61,469 nt of DNA from Syntrophomonadaceae bacterium (GCA_003567725.1 PWYU01000089.1:1-61469), one strand, 5' to 3'; counted from the first letter of the stretch, positions 17,170 to 26,878 are shown. The notes: generated by a model from the letters alone, not told the origin. Numbers and translations are program-made.

Positions 17170-19122
17170 TTGGCAGATAAGAAAACTTTTTATGTAACTA
17201 CCCCTATCTATTATCCCAGTAACAAGCTGCATGTTGGTAATTCATATACTACCGTAGCTGCTGATGCTATGGCCCGTTTTAAGAGGCTAACCGGCTACCG
17301 GGTCTGGTTTTTGACCGGGACCGATGAGCACGGCCAAAAGATTCAGCGGCAGGCTGAATCTGCCGGGAAAAAGCCAGCAGTCTTTGTAGATGAAATAGTG
17401 GCCTGGATCAAGAAACTATGGAAGGAACTGGATATTCAATATGATGATTTTATCCGTACCAGTGAGCCCAGGCATAAAGATAAAGTAGCCAGTATTTTTA
17501 AACGTTATTATGAACAGGGAGATATTTATAAGGGCAAATATGAGGGATTGTACTGTACTCCCTGCGAAGCTTACTGGACAGAAAGGCAGCTTGATGACGG
17601 CAATTGCCCTGATTGTGGGCGTAAAGTGGAGTTAATTGATGAAGAAGCTTACTTCTTCAAAATGTCAAAATATGCCGATCGTTTACTTGAGCATATCGAA
17701 ACACATCCGGAATTTATTCAACCTTCTTCACGTAAAAATGAAATGATTAATAATTTCCTTAAACCGGGCCTGGAAGATCTTTGTGTGTCCAGGACCTCCT
17801 TTGATTGGGGAATCCCGGTGCCTTTTGACAATAAACACGTGATCTATGTTTGGCTGGATGCTCTCAGCAACTATATTACCGCTCTCGATTATGGTGAAGA
17901 AGGCGGTTTATATGAAGAGTACTGGCCAGCCGATGTACAGCTAATTGGAAAAGATATTCTTCGCTTCCATACTATCTACTGGCCCATTTTCTTAATGGCT
18001 CTCGGAGAGCCTTTGCCCAAGACTGTATTCGGCCATGGCTGGTTGATGCTGCAGGAAGGAAAAATGTCTAAATCAAAAGGCAATGCTATCGATCCAATGG
18101 TTTTAGCAGGCAGGTATAGTTCAGACGCCCTGCGTTATTTTTTGCTTCGAGAAATACCTTTTGGTCAGGATGGTGTTTTCAGCCTGGAATCTTTTATTAC
18201 CCGTATTAATAATGACCTGGCAAATGATCTGGGTAACCTGGTCAGCAGAACCCTGACTATGGCGGAGCGCTATTTCGACGGAGTTTTGCCGGAACCATCC
18301 GCTCAAGCAGAAGCAACAGATCAAGAATTACGCGGTATAGCCCTAAAAACACCGGATGCAGTTGAAACAGCAATGGATCAAATGAAGATCAGCGATGCTC
18401 TGGCTGAATTATGGCTTCTGGTCAGGCAGAGTAATAAATACATAGATGATAATATGCCCTGGAACCTGGCTAAAGATCCAGCCCAAAACGAACGCCTGGG
18501 TACAGTCATTTATAACTTAATTGAAAGTATTCGTTTCGTAGCAGTAATGTTAAAACCTTATATGCCACGTACTCCTGAATCTATATGGGAACAATTGGGC
18601 ATAAAGTCAGAACAAGGTTTACAGCAATGGGAAAGTTTGATGAAATGGGGCCAGATCAAACCAGGTACAGTGGTATCAAGGGGAGAGGATTTATTCCCCC
18701 GTCTTAACCTTCAAGCCGAAATCAGAGCCATGCGGGTAGATAAACCAGCAGAAGAGGTGGACGATGAACCCGGGCAGGAGGAAGAGCAAGCCGGCTTAAT
18801 TAACCTGGAACAATTTCAGCAGGTTGATATGCGTGTGGCAGAAATAGAATCAGCTGAACCGGTGCCTAAATCGGATAAACTTCTGAAGCTGGAAGTGAAT
18901 ATTGGTGAAGACAACAGACGCCAGGTTGTAGCCGGCCTGGCCGGTTATTACAAACCTGAAGAGTTGATTGGCAGGCAGGTCTTATTTGTAGCTAACTTAA
19001 AGCCGGTTAAATTAAGAGGGGTCCTCTCTCAAGGTATGCTGCTGGCCGCAACTGATAAAAACGGAGACTTGGCTTTAACTGCGATTGATAAAAAAATAGC
19101 ACCTGGAAGCAGGATCAGCTGA
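17170..19122 (+). CDS. metG: Methionyl-tRNA synthetase
   Basis: A 650-residue class I synthetase charging tRNA-Met. The HIGH-type motif is HVGN at residues 21-24 and KMSKS is at residues 298-302. A zinc knob (CTPCEAYW...CPDCGR) lies near 128-150. The C-terminal 110 residues are the tRNA-binding OB-fold domain (NLEQFQQVDMRVAEIE). The TTG start at 17170 follows TAGGAGG. tatD begins two bases after its stop. Confidence 0.96.
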   Translation: MADKKTFYVTTPIYYPSNKLHVGNSYTTVAADAMARFKRLTGYRVWFLTGTDEHGQKIQRQAESAGKKPAVFVDEIVAWIKKLWKELDIQYDDFIRTSEPRHKDKVASIFKRYYEQGDIYKGKYEGLYCTPCEAYWTERQLDDGNCPDCGRKVELIDEEAYFFKMSKYADRLLEHIETHPEFIQPSSRKNEMINNFLKPGLEDLCVSRTSFDWGIPVPFDNKHVIYVWLDALSNYITALDYGEEGGLYEEYWPADVQLIGKDILRFHTIYWPIFLMALGEPLPKTVFGHGWLMLQEGKMSKSKGNAIDPMVLAGRYSSDALRYFLLREIPFGQDGVFSLESFITRINNDLANDLGNLVSRTLTMAERYFDGVLPEPSAQAEATDQELRGIALKTPDAVETAMDQMKISDALAELWLLVRQSNKYIDDNMPWNLAKDPAQNERLGTVIYNLIESIRFVAVMLKPYMPRTPESIWEQLGIKSEQGLQQWESLMKWGQIKPGTVVSRGEDLFPRLNLQAEIRAMRVDKPAEEVDDEPGQEEEQAGLINLEQFQQVDMRVAEIESAEPVPKSDKLLKLEVNIGEDNRRQVVAGLAGYYKPEELIGRQVLFVANLKPVKLRGVLSQGMLLAATDKNGDLALTAIDKKIAPGSRIS

Positions 19123-19123
19123 T

Positions 19124-19912
19124 TTGAATGCTTTAATAGATACCCATGCCCATCTTGATTTTCCTCAGTTTAATAATGACCTGGAACAGGTTTTAAAGCG
19201 GGCTTATAAAACCGGTATAGTTGCTATTATGAATGCCGGAACTGATGAAAATAGCTCTTTGCGCTCTGTAGAGTTGAGCAAGCATTATTCTCAGGTGGCC
19301 GCAGCAGTTGGTATTCACCCTCACGGTGCCGCACGGGTATCGAACGGCTGGTTGGAGAAGCTGGAGAAGCTGGCTGCTGAAGATACTGTTCTGGCTGTAG
19401 GTGAAACTGGCCTTGACTTCTACCGCACCCTGTCTCCACGATCAATTCAGGAACAAAGCTTTCGTGACCATATTGCCCTGGCCTGCAAGCTTGAAAAACC
19501 GCTTATTATCCACAGCCGTGAAGCTCATTCAGAAACCCTGCAAATATTAAAAGAAGAGCAGTTACCATCTTGTGCCGGAGTTATGCACTGTTTTTCCGGT
19601 GAACGAGAACAGGCAGAAGCTTTCCTGGATCTGGGCTTTTATATATCTCTGGCCGGGCCGTTAACCTATCCTAGATCACATGCTTTAAGAGATCTGCTTA
19701 ATTATATCCCCCCTGATCGGCTACTTTTTGAAACTGATGCTCCCTACCTTGCTCCACAGGCTTATCGCAGCAGGCGTAATGAACCGGCATATGTGAATCT
19801 GGTTTACGAGCGGGCTGCCCTGGAGTTAAACCAGGGTTTTGAAAAACTTGCCGAGCAAGTCTATGTTAATGCTGTTCGATTGTTTTCCGATACTCTGGTT
19901 GATCGGGCCTAG
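19124..19912 (+). CDS. tatD: TatD-family metal-dependent nuclease
   Basis: A 262-residue TIM-barrel hydrolase of the TatD family, 3'-5' DNA exonucleases implicated in DNA repair. The metal ligands are seen in DTHAHLD (residues 6-12), the GETGLDF segment, IIHSRE, MHCFSG and the FETDAPYL segment. It starts with TTG directly after metG, the usual neighbour, and is likely in the same transcript. Confidence 0.93.
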   Translation: MNALIDTHAHLDFPQFNNDLEQVLKRAYKTGIVAIMNAGTDENSSLRSVELSKHYSQVAAAVGIHPHGAARVSNGWLEKLEKLAAEDTVLAVGETGLDFYRTLSPRSIQEQSFRDHIALACKLEKPLIIHSREAHSETLQILKEEQLPSCAGVMHCFSGEREQAEAFLDLGFYISLAGPLTYPRSHALRDLLNYIPPDRLLFETDAPYLAPQAYRSRRNEPAYVNLVYERAALELNQGFEKLAEQVYVNAVRLFSDTLVDRA

Positions 19913-20005
19913 CCTGCATAACTGTAAGTTGAGCAATAGTATTTTTTTATACCAGGGGCAAGGGGAATCCCCTGCAAGATAGGGTTTGTTTTGCACCAGA
20001 AAAAA

Positions 20006-20035
20006 GCGCCGGTTTTTGCCCGGCGCGTTTTGTAT
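20006..20035. terminator. Bidirectional terminator between tatD and the SCP2-like gene
   Basis: Stem GCGCCGG (20006-20012)/CCGGCGC (20020-20026) with TTTTG after it on the plus strand and an A run before it, which gives Ts on the minus strand. Confidence 0.75.
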
Positions 20036-20073
20036 TTATTTGGAATTTTGCTTTAAACTACTTAAGAAATGCT

Positions 20074-20400
20074 TCAACTTACCAGGCTTTGCAGTTTCAT
20101 GGCCAGGGACATATCGCCTTTTACTTTAAGTTTTCCGGCCATAAATGCTGAAGTAGCATTAAGCTTTCCTTCCAAAAGATCATTAAAATCATCGGCGGCC
20201 ATAGTAATGGTAATATTGGGATTATCATGTGCTTCTTCAACTACAGAGGGTTTGCCGTCTTCAACTGCAACGTGGAATACCCCTCCGTTCTCTCCGGAAA
20301 GATCAAACTGGTAAACAGCGCTGACTCCTTTCAATTTTGCCGGATCAGCCTGTTCAATTTTTTTATTAAGGTTATCTAAAATCTCCTTATACTCTGCCAT
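20074..20400 (-). CDS. SCP2 (sterol carrier) domain protein
   Basis: A 108-residue protein consisting only of an SCP2 domain. The landmarks are VYQFDLSGENGGVFHV, NPNITITMAADDFNDLLEGKLNATSAFMAGKLKVKGDM (spanning about residues 62-99) and LAMKLQSL. The fold has a hydrophobic lipid- or fatty-acyl-binding tunnel. Stand-alone versions are frequent in anaerobes that use fatty acids, but the ligand is unknown. A good ribosome site (AAGGAGG) precedes the start. It is transcribed alone. Confidence 0.85.
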   Translation of the reverse strand: MAEYKEILDNLNKKIEQADPAKLKGVSAVYQFDLSGENGGVFHVAVEDGKPSVVEEAHDNPNITITMAADDFNDLLEGKLNATSAFMAGKLKVKGDMSLAMKLQSLVS

Positions 20401-20771
20401 GTTAGCGATTACCTCCTTATAATTAAATTACCTTCATCAGGTTGATGTAACAATTAGTGATATAAGTTCTTTACCACTCCTTCCTTATTTTTTTATGATC
20501 CTTAGATTGGCAAATGCTTAAACAGTTGAATTATTCCTGATGTTAAATATATTATAAGGCATATCCTTTTATTTGTCATTATGTTTTCTGAAAAGCAAGG
20601 TAACCGGGGACTTCTCTTTAAACAGCATTATAACCTGATTGGCCCTGCTTTGAATTTAGCACTGCAAGGAAAAAATGTTGAATTTTAAGAGATTTAACTG
20701 TTTATGATTTGACGCATTGCGGCAGGGGAGTTAAACTAGAGCAAAACCTGAAAAACCGAGGGAACAATCAA
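20401..20771. other. Divergent intergenic region before rsmA
   Basis: About 370 bases lie between the SCP2 gene and the likely rsmA start. I see the SCP2 ribosome site on the left and a weak promoter-like pair (TTGAAT 20678-20683, TATGAT 20703-20708, spacing 19) near rsmA. No further gene is evident. Confidence 0.4.
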
Positions 20772-21659
20772 TTGGATGAATCACCGGATGTAACTTCACC
20801 CCGTGCCTTAAGCCTCCTTTTTAAAAAATATGGCTTAAAACCTCGCCGTCAGCTGGGGCAAAATTTTCTTATCGATGCCAATATTGTACGAAAAATAATT
20901 AAAGCTGCAGAGATTAGCGAAGATAATTATATTATTGAGATAGGCCCTGGAGCTGGAGCTCTTACTGCTGCATTGGCCCGATCAGATGTAAGGCTGGCTG
21001 TATTAGAAATCGATCGCGGCTTAATCAGATTGTTAAAAGATCAGTTTAAAAATTTACCGCAGGTTAAGATTATGGAGCGGGATGTATTGGAAGTAGAATG
21101 GGAAGAAATGCTAATCGGGCTGGCTGGGCGAAATACTGAAGTCAAGCTTATTTCTAATCTGCCATATAACATTTCAGGCCCTTTTATGTACAACCTGTTC
21201 AGGGAAGCGTTTCCTTTTTCAAAGGCAATATTAATGTTCCAAAAGGAGGTTGCGCAGCGCCTATTAGCGAACCCCGGAGATAGTGATTACGGAACTTTAT
21301 CTGTTCTAAGCCGTTATTATTGCAGAGGTGAAAACCTGTTTGATGTTTCGAAAAATGTTTTCTGGCCCCGTCCTAAAGTTGACTCTACCGTGATAAGGTT
21401 AACTCCACGTAGTAAAGAGCTATCAAACCCTGAAGAAAAACTGTTTTGGGAGATAGTGCAAAGCCTTTTTCAACAACGCAGGAAAACTATCTTAAAAAGG
21501 ATGAGCATTCACTTTAACATACCCAGAAATGATTTGACTGAACTGCTAAAAAAAGCTGCAATAATCCCTGCAGCAAGGCCTGAAGAATTAGATGTCAATC
21601 AATTTGCAAAGCTGGCTCGAATAACATATAATTACCTTAACAATATAAGCGAAAGGTAG
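20772..21659 (+). CDS. rsmA: 16S rRNA dimethyladenosine transferase RsmA (KsgA)
   Basis: This methyltransferase dimethylates the two adjacent adenines in the 3' terminal helix of 16S rRNA, a late step in 30S assembly. It shows QLGQNFLID, the SAM-binding IEIGPGAGALT, and the catalytic NLPYNISGP motif. I chose TTG 20772 because GAGGGA lies about eight bases before it and the N-terminus then matches the family; an earlier TTG at 20709 would add an unrelated 21 residues. The protein is then 295 residues. Confidence 0.94.
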   Translation: MDESPDVTSPRALSLLFKKYGLKPRRQLGQNFLIDANIVRKIIKAAEISEDNYIIEIGPGAGALTAALARSDVRLAVLEIDRGLIRLLKDQFKNLPQVKIMERDVLEVEWEEMLIGLAGRNTEVKLISNLPYNISGPFMYNLFREAFPFSKAILMFQKEVAQRLLANPGDSDYGTLSVLSRYYCRGENLFDVSKNVFWPRPKVDSTVIRLTPRSKELSNPEEKLFWEIVQSLFQQRRKTILKRMSIHFNIPRNDLTELLKKAAIIPAARPEELDVNQFAKLARITYNYLNNISER

Positions 21660-21667
21660 TAACATGC

Positions 21668-22144
21668 ATGTTTTTTACTAGTCCATCCAGGGGCAGGGTA
21701 TCATTTCAGGACTTATTCGAAGACCTGGTGAGCTATACAAATGAATATCCCGATGATTCATACAAGTTGATTATTGGTACTGATTCTCATTCATTCTTAA
21801 ATGATCACGTCATGTTTGTTACAGCAGTTGTAGTCCACCGAATTGGTAAAGGTGGACGTTTTTTCTATCATAAGCAAAAAACTCGCTATATGGAAAGCTT
21901 ACGGCAGAGGATCTATTATGAAACTTTTCTAAGCCTTGAAGTAGCAACCCGCCTTACAGAAAAATTGGCCGAGAATAGCGATCTCCATTTAAATGTAGAG
22001 ATCCATCTTGATGTGGGTGAGAAAGGCGAAACCCGGGATATAATCAAAGAAGTGGTAGGGATGGTTATAGGAAGTGGTTATCAGGCCTTTATCAAACCTT
22101 ACTCTTATGGCGCTGCTACGGTGGCTGATAGATTTACCCGATAA
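21668..22144 (+). CDS. ykuK: YkuK-family RNase H-like protein (DUF458)
   Basis: A 158-residue protein of the DUF458/YkuK family, predicted to have an RNase H-like fold. Landmarks are the acidic IIGTDSHSF motif, VEIHLDVGEKGETRDIIKEV, and the C-terminal ATVADRFTR. Biochemical function is not established. It begins eight bases after the rsmA stop, probably in the same transcript. Confidence 0.85.
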   Translation: MFFTSPSRGRVSFQDLFEDLVSYTNEYPDDSYKLIIGTDSHSFLNDHVMFVTAVVVHRIGKGGRFFYHKQKTRYMESLRQRIYYETFLSLEVATRLTEKLAENSDLHLNVEIHLDVGEKGETRDIIKEVVGMVIGSGYQAFIKPYSYGAATVADRFTR

Positions 22145-22196
22145 AAAGGATTTAAAGCCCTGAGTGCTGTTATTTTTGTTATTTTCTTTGTATATC

Positions 22197-22226
22197 TTGA
22201 CATATTGCAGGATCTTATGTTAATAT
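22197..22226 (+). promoter_or_regulatory. Sigma-A-type promoter of veg
   Basis: A perfect TTGACA at 22197-22202 and TAATAT at 22221-22226 (spacing 18; 17 if TTAATA is used). The veg gene is known for a strong constitutive promoter in Bacillus subtilis. Confidence 0.8.
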
Positions 22227-22257
22227 ACTACTTAGAATAAATATAAGGTGGTTTTAA

Positions 22258-22521
22258 ATGGTGGCTAAGGATGTCCTATTTGAAATCCGTAAGAAGCTTG
22301 AATCACACCTGGGCGAAAAGATAAAACTGCGCGCCAACCGCGGAAGACGTAAAACTTATGAAAAAGAAGGTGTGTTGGAAAGCTTGTATCCTTCAATTTT
22401 CATTGTAAGAGTTGACGAGAATAACTATAACCAAAGATTATCATTCAGCTATACCGATGTTCTAACTGAAACAGTTGAATTAAGTTTTAAGGAAGGCGAA
22501 ATGCGTCGAAGCGCAGGCTAG
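22258..22521 (+). CDS. veg: Veg protein
   Basis: An 87-residue small conserved protein with the Veg signature: LGEKIKLRANRGRRKTYEKEG, then LESLYPSIFIV and RLSFSYTDVLT. In Bacillus subtilis Veg affects biofilm formation and is encoded between rsmA and ispE, the same neighbourhood as here. It has its own strong promoter and a terminator about 100 bases downstream. Confidence 0.94.
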   Translation: MVAKDVLFEIRKKLESHLGEKIKLRANRGRRKTYEKEGVLESLYPSIFIVRVDENNYNQRLSFSYTDVLTETVELSFKEGEMRRSAG

Positions 22522-22622
22522 CATATTGCGGAGCCGATCCAAAATAATTCCGAGCTCCTCAAGTTATGAATATCCAGAGTCTCTTTTTAGAAATGGGACT
22601 TGAAGATATGAATAGCAAAATT

Positions 22623-22650
22623 AAACCGGACTTAGTTCCGGTTTTTTTTC
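22623..22650 (+). terminator. Rho-independent terminator downstream of veg
   Basis: Stem AAACCGGA/TCCGGTT with a six-base loop, followed by eight Ts. Confidence 0.9.
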
Positions 22651-22743
22651 TTAAACTTGATTTTTATTTTACACTTTAAAAAAGGATTAAAAGCTATTTT
22701 GTAGAATACCGTTTTCACAACCATCCCAATAGGAGGGTTATTT

Positions 22744-23259
22744 ATGAAGGCTTTACTTATAGTTGATATGGTGGCTGATTTCATCGATCCGGAAGGAGCT
22801 CTTTACATCGGGCCGGTAGCTGAAAAAGTAATTCCCAATATCAAGTCTCGCCTGGATCGATACCGGGCCGAAGGTAATCCCGTTATTTTTATTGGTGATT
22901 TTCACCTTGAGGATGATGTTGAGTTTAATCTATTTCCGGCTCACAGTGTAGGGGGTAGTGGTGGAGAAGAAATAATATCGGAACTTACCCCTCTTCCTGA
23001 AGAGCGAGTCATACAAAAGAGACGCTTTAGCGCTTTTGTGGGCACTGATCTCGACTTGACCTTGCGCGATAAAGGGATTGATGAGATTGAACTGACCGGT
23101 GTGGTTACAAATATTTGTATCCTTTATACTGCTGCAATGGCTAAAATGTATGGTTACAAAGTAAATGTCCCGGTCGATGCGGTAGCAAGCTTTGATGAGG
23201 AAGCACACCGGTTTGCTTTAAAAGAAATGGAGAAAACCTTGGGAGTAAATATGATCTAA
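22744..23259 (+). CDS. Isochorismatase-family cysteine hydrolase, probable nicotinamidase
   Basis: A 171-residue hydrolase with the catalytic triad of this family: D8 in LLIVDMVADF, a Lys in QKRRFSAF, and C125 in VVTNICILYTA. Nicotinamidases convert nicotinamide to nicotinate. The next gene is nicotinate phosphoribosyltransferase, 18 bases away, which supports a nicotinamide salvage role over other family activities. It is slightly shorter than the typical PncA. The ribosome site is AGGAGGG. Confidence 0.82.
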   Translation: MKALLIVDMVADFIDPEGALYIGPVAEKVIPNIKSRLDRYRAEGNPVIFIGDFHLEDDVEFNLFPAHSVGGSGGEEIISELTPLPEERVIQKRRFSAFVGTDLDLTLRDKGIDEIELTGVVTNICILYTAAMAKMYGYKVNVPVDAVASFDEEAHRFALKEMEKTLGVNMI

Positions 23260-23277
23260 ACTAACCGGAGGACATAG

Positions 23278-24318
23278 ATGAAAATTCAGGACTTTATTAC
23301 TCTTAATGAAATAGGTCAAATTAATGTTGAACCTGGACAGCGTTTTTTTTCGGCATCGGAGCCAGAAATTAAACGGGGCCTAACCAGTGATATTTATTTT
23401 GTGCGCAGCAGGGATTTATTAAAATCCATGGGCCTGGCCGATACTGTAGTGACAGCCGAAATATTTGCTTCCAAAGATGGGGTTTTGGGCGGTATTGATG
23501 AAGCTCTTCACCTGCTGTGTGGGCGTAATCTTGAAATATGGGCCATTTCAGAAGGTGAAAAAGTGCAGGCTAAAGAAGTGGTTATGCGTATTAAAGGCCG
23601 GTATGGAGATTTTGGAATATATGAAACACCACTGCTGGGGATTTTGGCCAGCTCCAGCGGTTGGTGCACGGCGGCGCGCAGCTGTAAAGAAGCAGCTAAA
23701 GAACGAAAAGTTATTTGTTATGGCTCCAGACATCTACACCCGGCTGTCGCACCGGTGATGGAACGAGCGGCAGTAATTGGTGGAGCCGATGCCTGCAGCT
23801 GTATCCTGGGGGCGCTTTTACTGAACCAGGCCCCGGTAGGGACAATACCGCATGCTGCTTTCTTGATTGTTGGAGATACAGTTGAACTGGCTAAAGCTTA
23901 TGATCGCTTTATCCCGGAAGATGCTCCCCGAATTATCCTGGTCGATACTTTTAAGGATGAAACCGAAGAGGCGTTAAGAGTGGCAGAAGCCCTTGGTAAA
24001 AAGCTAAATGGAATCAGGCTTGACACTCCTGGGGAAAGGGGTGGGGTTACTCCCAACCTGGTCAGGGAAACCAGAGCACGCCTTGATCAAGGTGGTTACA
24101 GCCATATTCAAATAATAGTTTCAGGAGGACTCACGCCGGAGCGCATTACCAGATTAGCTGAAGCTGGAGCTGACTCATTTGGTGTAGGTAGTTATATAGC
24201 CCGGGCGCCGGCAATAGATATGACTCTGGATTTAAAGGAAGTGCGGGATAAGGCCATAGCTAAAAGAGGGCGGATCCCCGGTATCACGGAGAATAAACGC
24301 CTTATTAAAATGAGCTGA
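23278..24318 (+). CDS. pncB: Nicotinate phosphoribosyltransferase
   Basis: A 346-residue enzyme that uses PRPP and ATP to turn nicotinate into nicotinate mononucleotide, entering NAD synthesis. It belongs to the shorter archaeal/clostridial type. Visible motifs are YETPLLGILASSSG, CYGSRHLHPAVAP, GTIPHAAFL and IIVSGGLTPERI with a GVGSYIA phosphate-binding end. It forms a tight run with the nicotinamidase before it and ispE one base after it. prs, the PRPP source, is 4 kb downstream. Confidence 0.93.
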   Translation: MKIQDFITLNEIGQINVEPGQRFFSASEPEIKRGLTSDIYFVRSRDLLKSMGLADTVVTAEIFASKDGVLGGIDEALHLLCGRNLEIWAISEGEKVQAKEVVMRIKGRYGDFGIYETPLLGILASSSGWCTAARSCKEAAKERKVICYGSRHLHPAVAPVMERAAVIGGADACSCILGALLLNQAPVGTIPHAAFLIVGDTVELAKAYDRFIPEDAPRIILVDTFKDETEEALRVAEALGKKLNGIRLDTPGERGGVTPNLVRETRARLDQGGYSHIQIIVSGGLTPERITRLAEAGADSFGVGSYIARAPAIDMTLDLKEVRDKAIAKRGRIPGITENKRLIKMS

Positions 24319-24319
24319 T

Positions 24320-25210
24320 ATGATAAGATCATTAATACTGAAAGCGCCTGCAAAGATAAATCTTGGCTTAACCGTTCTTGGCTGCCGGGAAGATGGGTTT
24401 CATGATCTACAGTCAGTGATGCAGCAGGTATCTCTCTTTGATACCCTGGTATTTGAGCCCGCTCCCGGGAAAGGGCTCCAATTTTTTTGCACTGATCTAA
24501 GCTTGTCAGGCCCGGGAAACCTGGTAAACAAAGCAGCTGCCCTGCTGGAAGAAGAAGCGGGCGGAACTTTACCCGGTGTAAAAATAACCCTATATAAAAA
24601 TATCCCTGTTGAGGCAGGTTTGGCCGGAGGGAGCGCTGATTGTGCAGCAGCTCTGGCCGGTTTAAACCGTTTTTGGCAGTTAAGCTACGATCAAAAAAGT
24701 TTACAAAAGTTGGGATTAATGCTGGGTTCTGATGTGCCTTTTTGCCTTCAGGGAGGCACTGCCCTGGCCAGCGGACGCGGCGAAAAGCTGGAAAAATTGC
24801 CTGCCCTGCCATTTTTTTGGGTTGTTCTGGCTTTGCCTGACGCTTTAAAATTATCAACTGCCGCTGTTTATCAAAGCTTTGATAAAACCAGAATGGGCGA
24901 GCCGGAAATTGCTGCACTGGTTGAAGCGATCAGGAAAGGCAGCAGGAGCAAAATCATATCATGGTTGTCCCGGGATTTAACCAATACCCTGGAAACGGCA
25001 GATCTCCCAGGCTCTGCTATTTTGAAAGAAACTAAATACAGGCTGCAAAGTAGAGGGTTGCAACCGGTATTATCAGGAAGCGGCCCGGCTTTATTTGTGT
25101 TGAGCTCTGAATATGAAATGGCCAGTAAAGCGGCCCGGATGATGGAAGAAGAAAACTGCCGGGCCTATTTATGCTGGATCTGCGGGAAAAAAGCTTGGCA
25201 GGAGGGATAA
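24320..25210 (+). CDS. ispE: 4-diphosphocytidyl-2-C-methyl-D-erythritol kinase
   Basis: A 296-residue GHMP-family kinase of the non-mevalonate isoprenoid route. It shows the N-terminal KAPAKINLGLTVLG, the ATP-binding PVEAGLAGGSADCAA and the C-terminal LSGSGPALFVL. It starts immediately after pncB. The ispE position after rsmA/veg is conserved, but here it is separated from veg by the NAD salvage pair. Confidence 0.95.
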   Translation: MIRSLILKAPAKINLGLTVLGCREDGFHDLQSVMQQVSLFDTLVFEPAPGKGLQFFCTDLSLSGPGNLVNKAAALLEEEAGGTLPGVKITLYKNIPVEAGLAGGSADCAAALAGLNRFWQLSYDQKSLQKLGLMLGSDVPFCLQGGTALASGRGEKLEKLPALPFFWVVLALPDALKLSTAAVYQSFDKTRMGEPEIAALVEAIRKGSRSKIISWLSRDLTNTLETADLPGSAILKETKYRLQSRGLQPVLSGSGPALFVLSSEYEMASKAARMMEEENCRAYLCWICGKKAWQEG

Positions 25211-25212
25211 CT

Positions 25213-25983
25213 GTGTTCGATGCTGTTGTTCTGGCTGGAGGGGGAAAGCGGGAACCGCTAACTGAACAGGAAAAAGTCGATAATAAAGCGTTTATCTTGA
25301 TTAACGGCCAGCCTTTGCTTAGCTTTGTTCTGAAAGCTCTTCAGGAAGCGCCTTCGATTCAAAACATAGTCGTTGTCGGGCCCGATCAAGATCTTTTAAA
25401 ACTCAGGAATCAAGAAAATGATTATGTAATCGTTCCTGAAAAAGGAAGTATGCTTAATAATATTGCTGCCGGCCTGGAAGAGGTTGATAAAAATCGCCTT
25501 TGCCTGGTTATAACCGGTGACATTCCCCTGATTAATGCTGATGTTGTTGAGGACTTTCTTATCCTTTGTGAACCGTATGATCATGATTTATATTACCCTA
25601 TTCTGTCAAAGGATAATTGTGACCGGCACTTTCCGGAGACAAAACGGACTTATGTGCGGTTGAAAAAAGGGCAGGTAACCGGCGGCAATCTAGGGCTTGT
25701 CAATCCACACTGGTTCCTTGAAAATAAAGCCAGGCTGGAATTATTCATTTCTTATCGAAAAAAGCCAGTTAAAATGCTGCGGATCCTACCTGCAGCTCTG
25801 GTTTTGAAGTATCCTTTTGGAATGCTTAGTGTCAATGATCTGGAATTATTTATCTCCCGGCTTTTAAACCTCAAAGCAAAAGCTGTTCACTGCAATAAGG
25901 TAGAAATTGGTATGGATGTAGATAAAACAAGTGATTTAGCAGTGGTAAAAAATTTTTTAGCTAATAAAAGAATGACCTGGTAA
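25213..25983 (+). CDS. Nucleotidyltransferase-family protein (MobA-like NTP transferase)
   Basis: A 256-residue protein with the NTP-transferase N-terminus DAVVLAGGGKR, a conserved Lys near KAFILINGQPLL and the metal-binding LVITGDIPL. The C-terminal part is unusual for MobA or IspD. GTG 25213 follows AGGAGGG and the ispE stop by two bases; an earlier ATG frame begins inside ispE. It sits where Bacillus has purR. The activated substrate is unknown. Confidence 0.78.
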   Translation: MFDAVVLAGGGKREPLTEQEKVDNKAFILINGQPLLSFVLKALQEAPSIQNIVVVGPDQDLLKLRNQENDYVIVPEKGSMLNNIAAGLEEVDKNRLCLVITGDIPLINADVVEDFLILCEPYDHDLYYPILSKDNCDRHFPETKRTYVRLKKGQVTGGNLGLVNPHWFLENKARLELFISYRKKPVKMLRILPAALVLKYPFGMLSVNDLELFISRLLNLKAKAVHCNKVEIGMDVDKTSDLAVVKNFLANKRMTW

Positions 25984-25990
25984 ATAACTG

Positions 25991-26878
25991 CTAATCTACC
26001 TGCGGCGGCATTTCCTTCTCCGGCCAGCTTGCTCCTCTATAGATCATGTTTTCATTTTCCCCTTTTAAAGCCTTGAATACCTGGGCAGTTACTGAATCTG
26101 TTGGATTGTAAACCAAAAGATAGAGATCACCATTTCGGGTGTTGACAACAGATTCGGTTGCCAGGTATGAGAGCGGTCCATAACGAGCGTGCTCATATTG
26201 AAAATCGACATAAACTAAATCATAATGATCGGCATATCTATGGCAAAAGTACCAATCAATATCAAACTGCTTTTTTTTAAGTAATATAGTTATTAAATAT
26301 TGAAAGTAAGCAGTATGGCGGTAACATAATGTAGAACGGCGAAACAGCAGGATTTCTATTATAGTCATTTTCCTCCAAAAGTTGCCGAACAACTCCTGGG
26401 TACCAAATAAAGGTGTATAAATCATATTTAACAAATTCAGACCGCCCGGCAACTGCCGGGCATAATCCAGCAGTTCAGGCGTAATCATGAAAAGATTCAT
26501 AGTCGAGTCATTGGCTGCTATGATATCTGTATAGGAGTCAATCAGCAGGGCCGGGGATTGGAGGCTTGCCATTTTGTTTAAAAGATTGTTCATTTGATTC
26601 TCTATGCTATTGGTTCTATAGAGTTCTTCATTCGATAGGCCCAGGGCAGCATAAAAAAATTCTTTTTTTTCCAGGCTGGTAAGCTTGAAGGCGTTGGCCA
26701 GCAGCATTAGGGTTTTTGTATCAAGGTACTTAAGATCTCCTCTTTCCAAGCGCCCTAGCTTATCGGGGCTAAGGTTGATCGCTTTACTCAAGCTTTCCCT
26801 TGTCCAATAATTTCCCAGTTTATCTACACTGTTTTTACGCAGCGTTCTAATAAGCAGACCAAAATCAGTAAGGTTCAT
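25991..26878 (-). CDS. XRE-family transcriptional regulator with C-terminal ligand-binding-like domain
   Basis: A 295-residue protein. The N-terminal 75 residues are a helix-turn-helix (TRESLSKAINLSPDKLGRLERGDLKYLDTKTLMLLANAF, spanning about residues 26-64). The remainder resembles the MmyB-like ligand-binding region (DSYTDIIAANDSTMNLF, then a long alpha/beta part). It is convergent with the nucleotidyltransferase and divergent from spoVG, so it may act on its own gene or on spoVG. The start is ATG 26878; a longer frame to 26917 has no ribosome site. Ligand unknown. Confidence 0.8.
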   Translation of the reverse strand: MNLTDFGLLIRTLRKNSVDKLGNYWTRESLSKAINLSPDKLGRLERGDLKYLDTKTLMLLANAFKLTSLEKKEFFYAALGLSNEELYRTNSIENQMNNLLNKMASLQSPALLIDSYTDIIAANDSTMNLFMITPELLDYARQLPGGLNLLNMIYTPLFGTQELFGNFWRKMTIIEILLFRRSTLCYRHTAYFQYLITILLKKKQFDIDWYFCHRYADHYDLVYVDFQYEHARYGPLSYLATESVVNTRNGDLYLLVYNPTDSVTAQVFKALKGENENMIYRGASWPEKEMPPQVD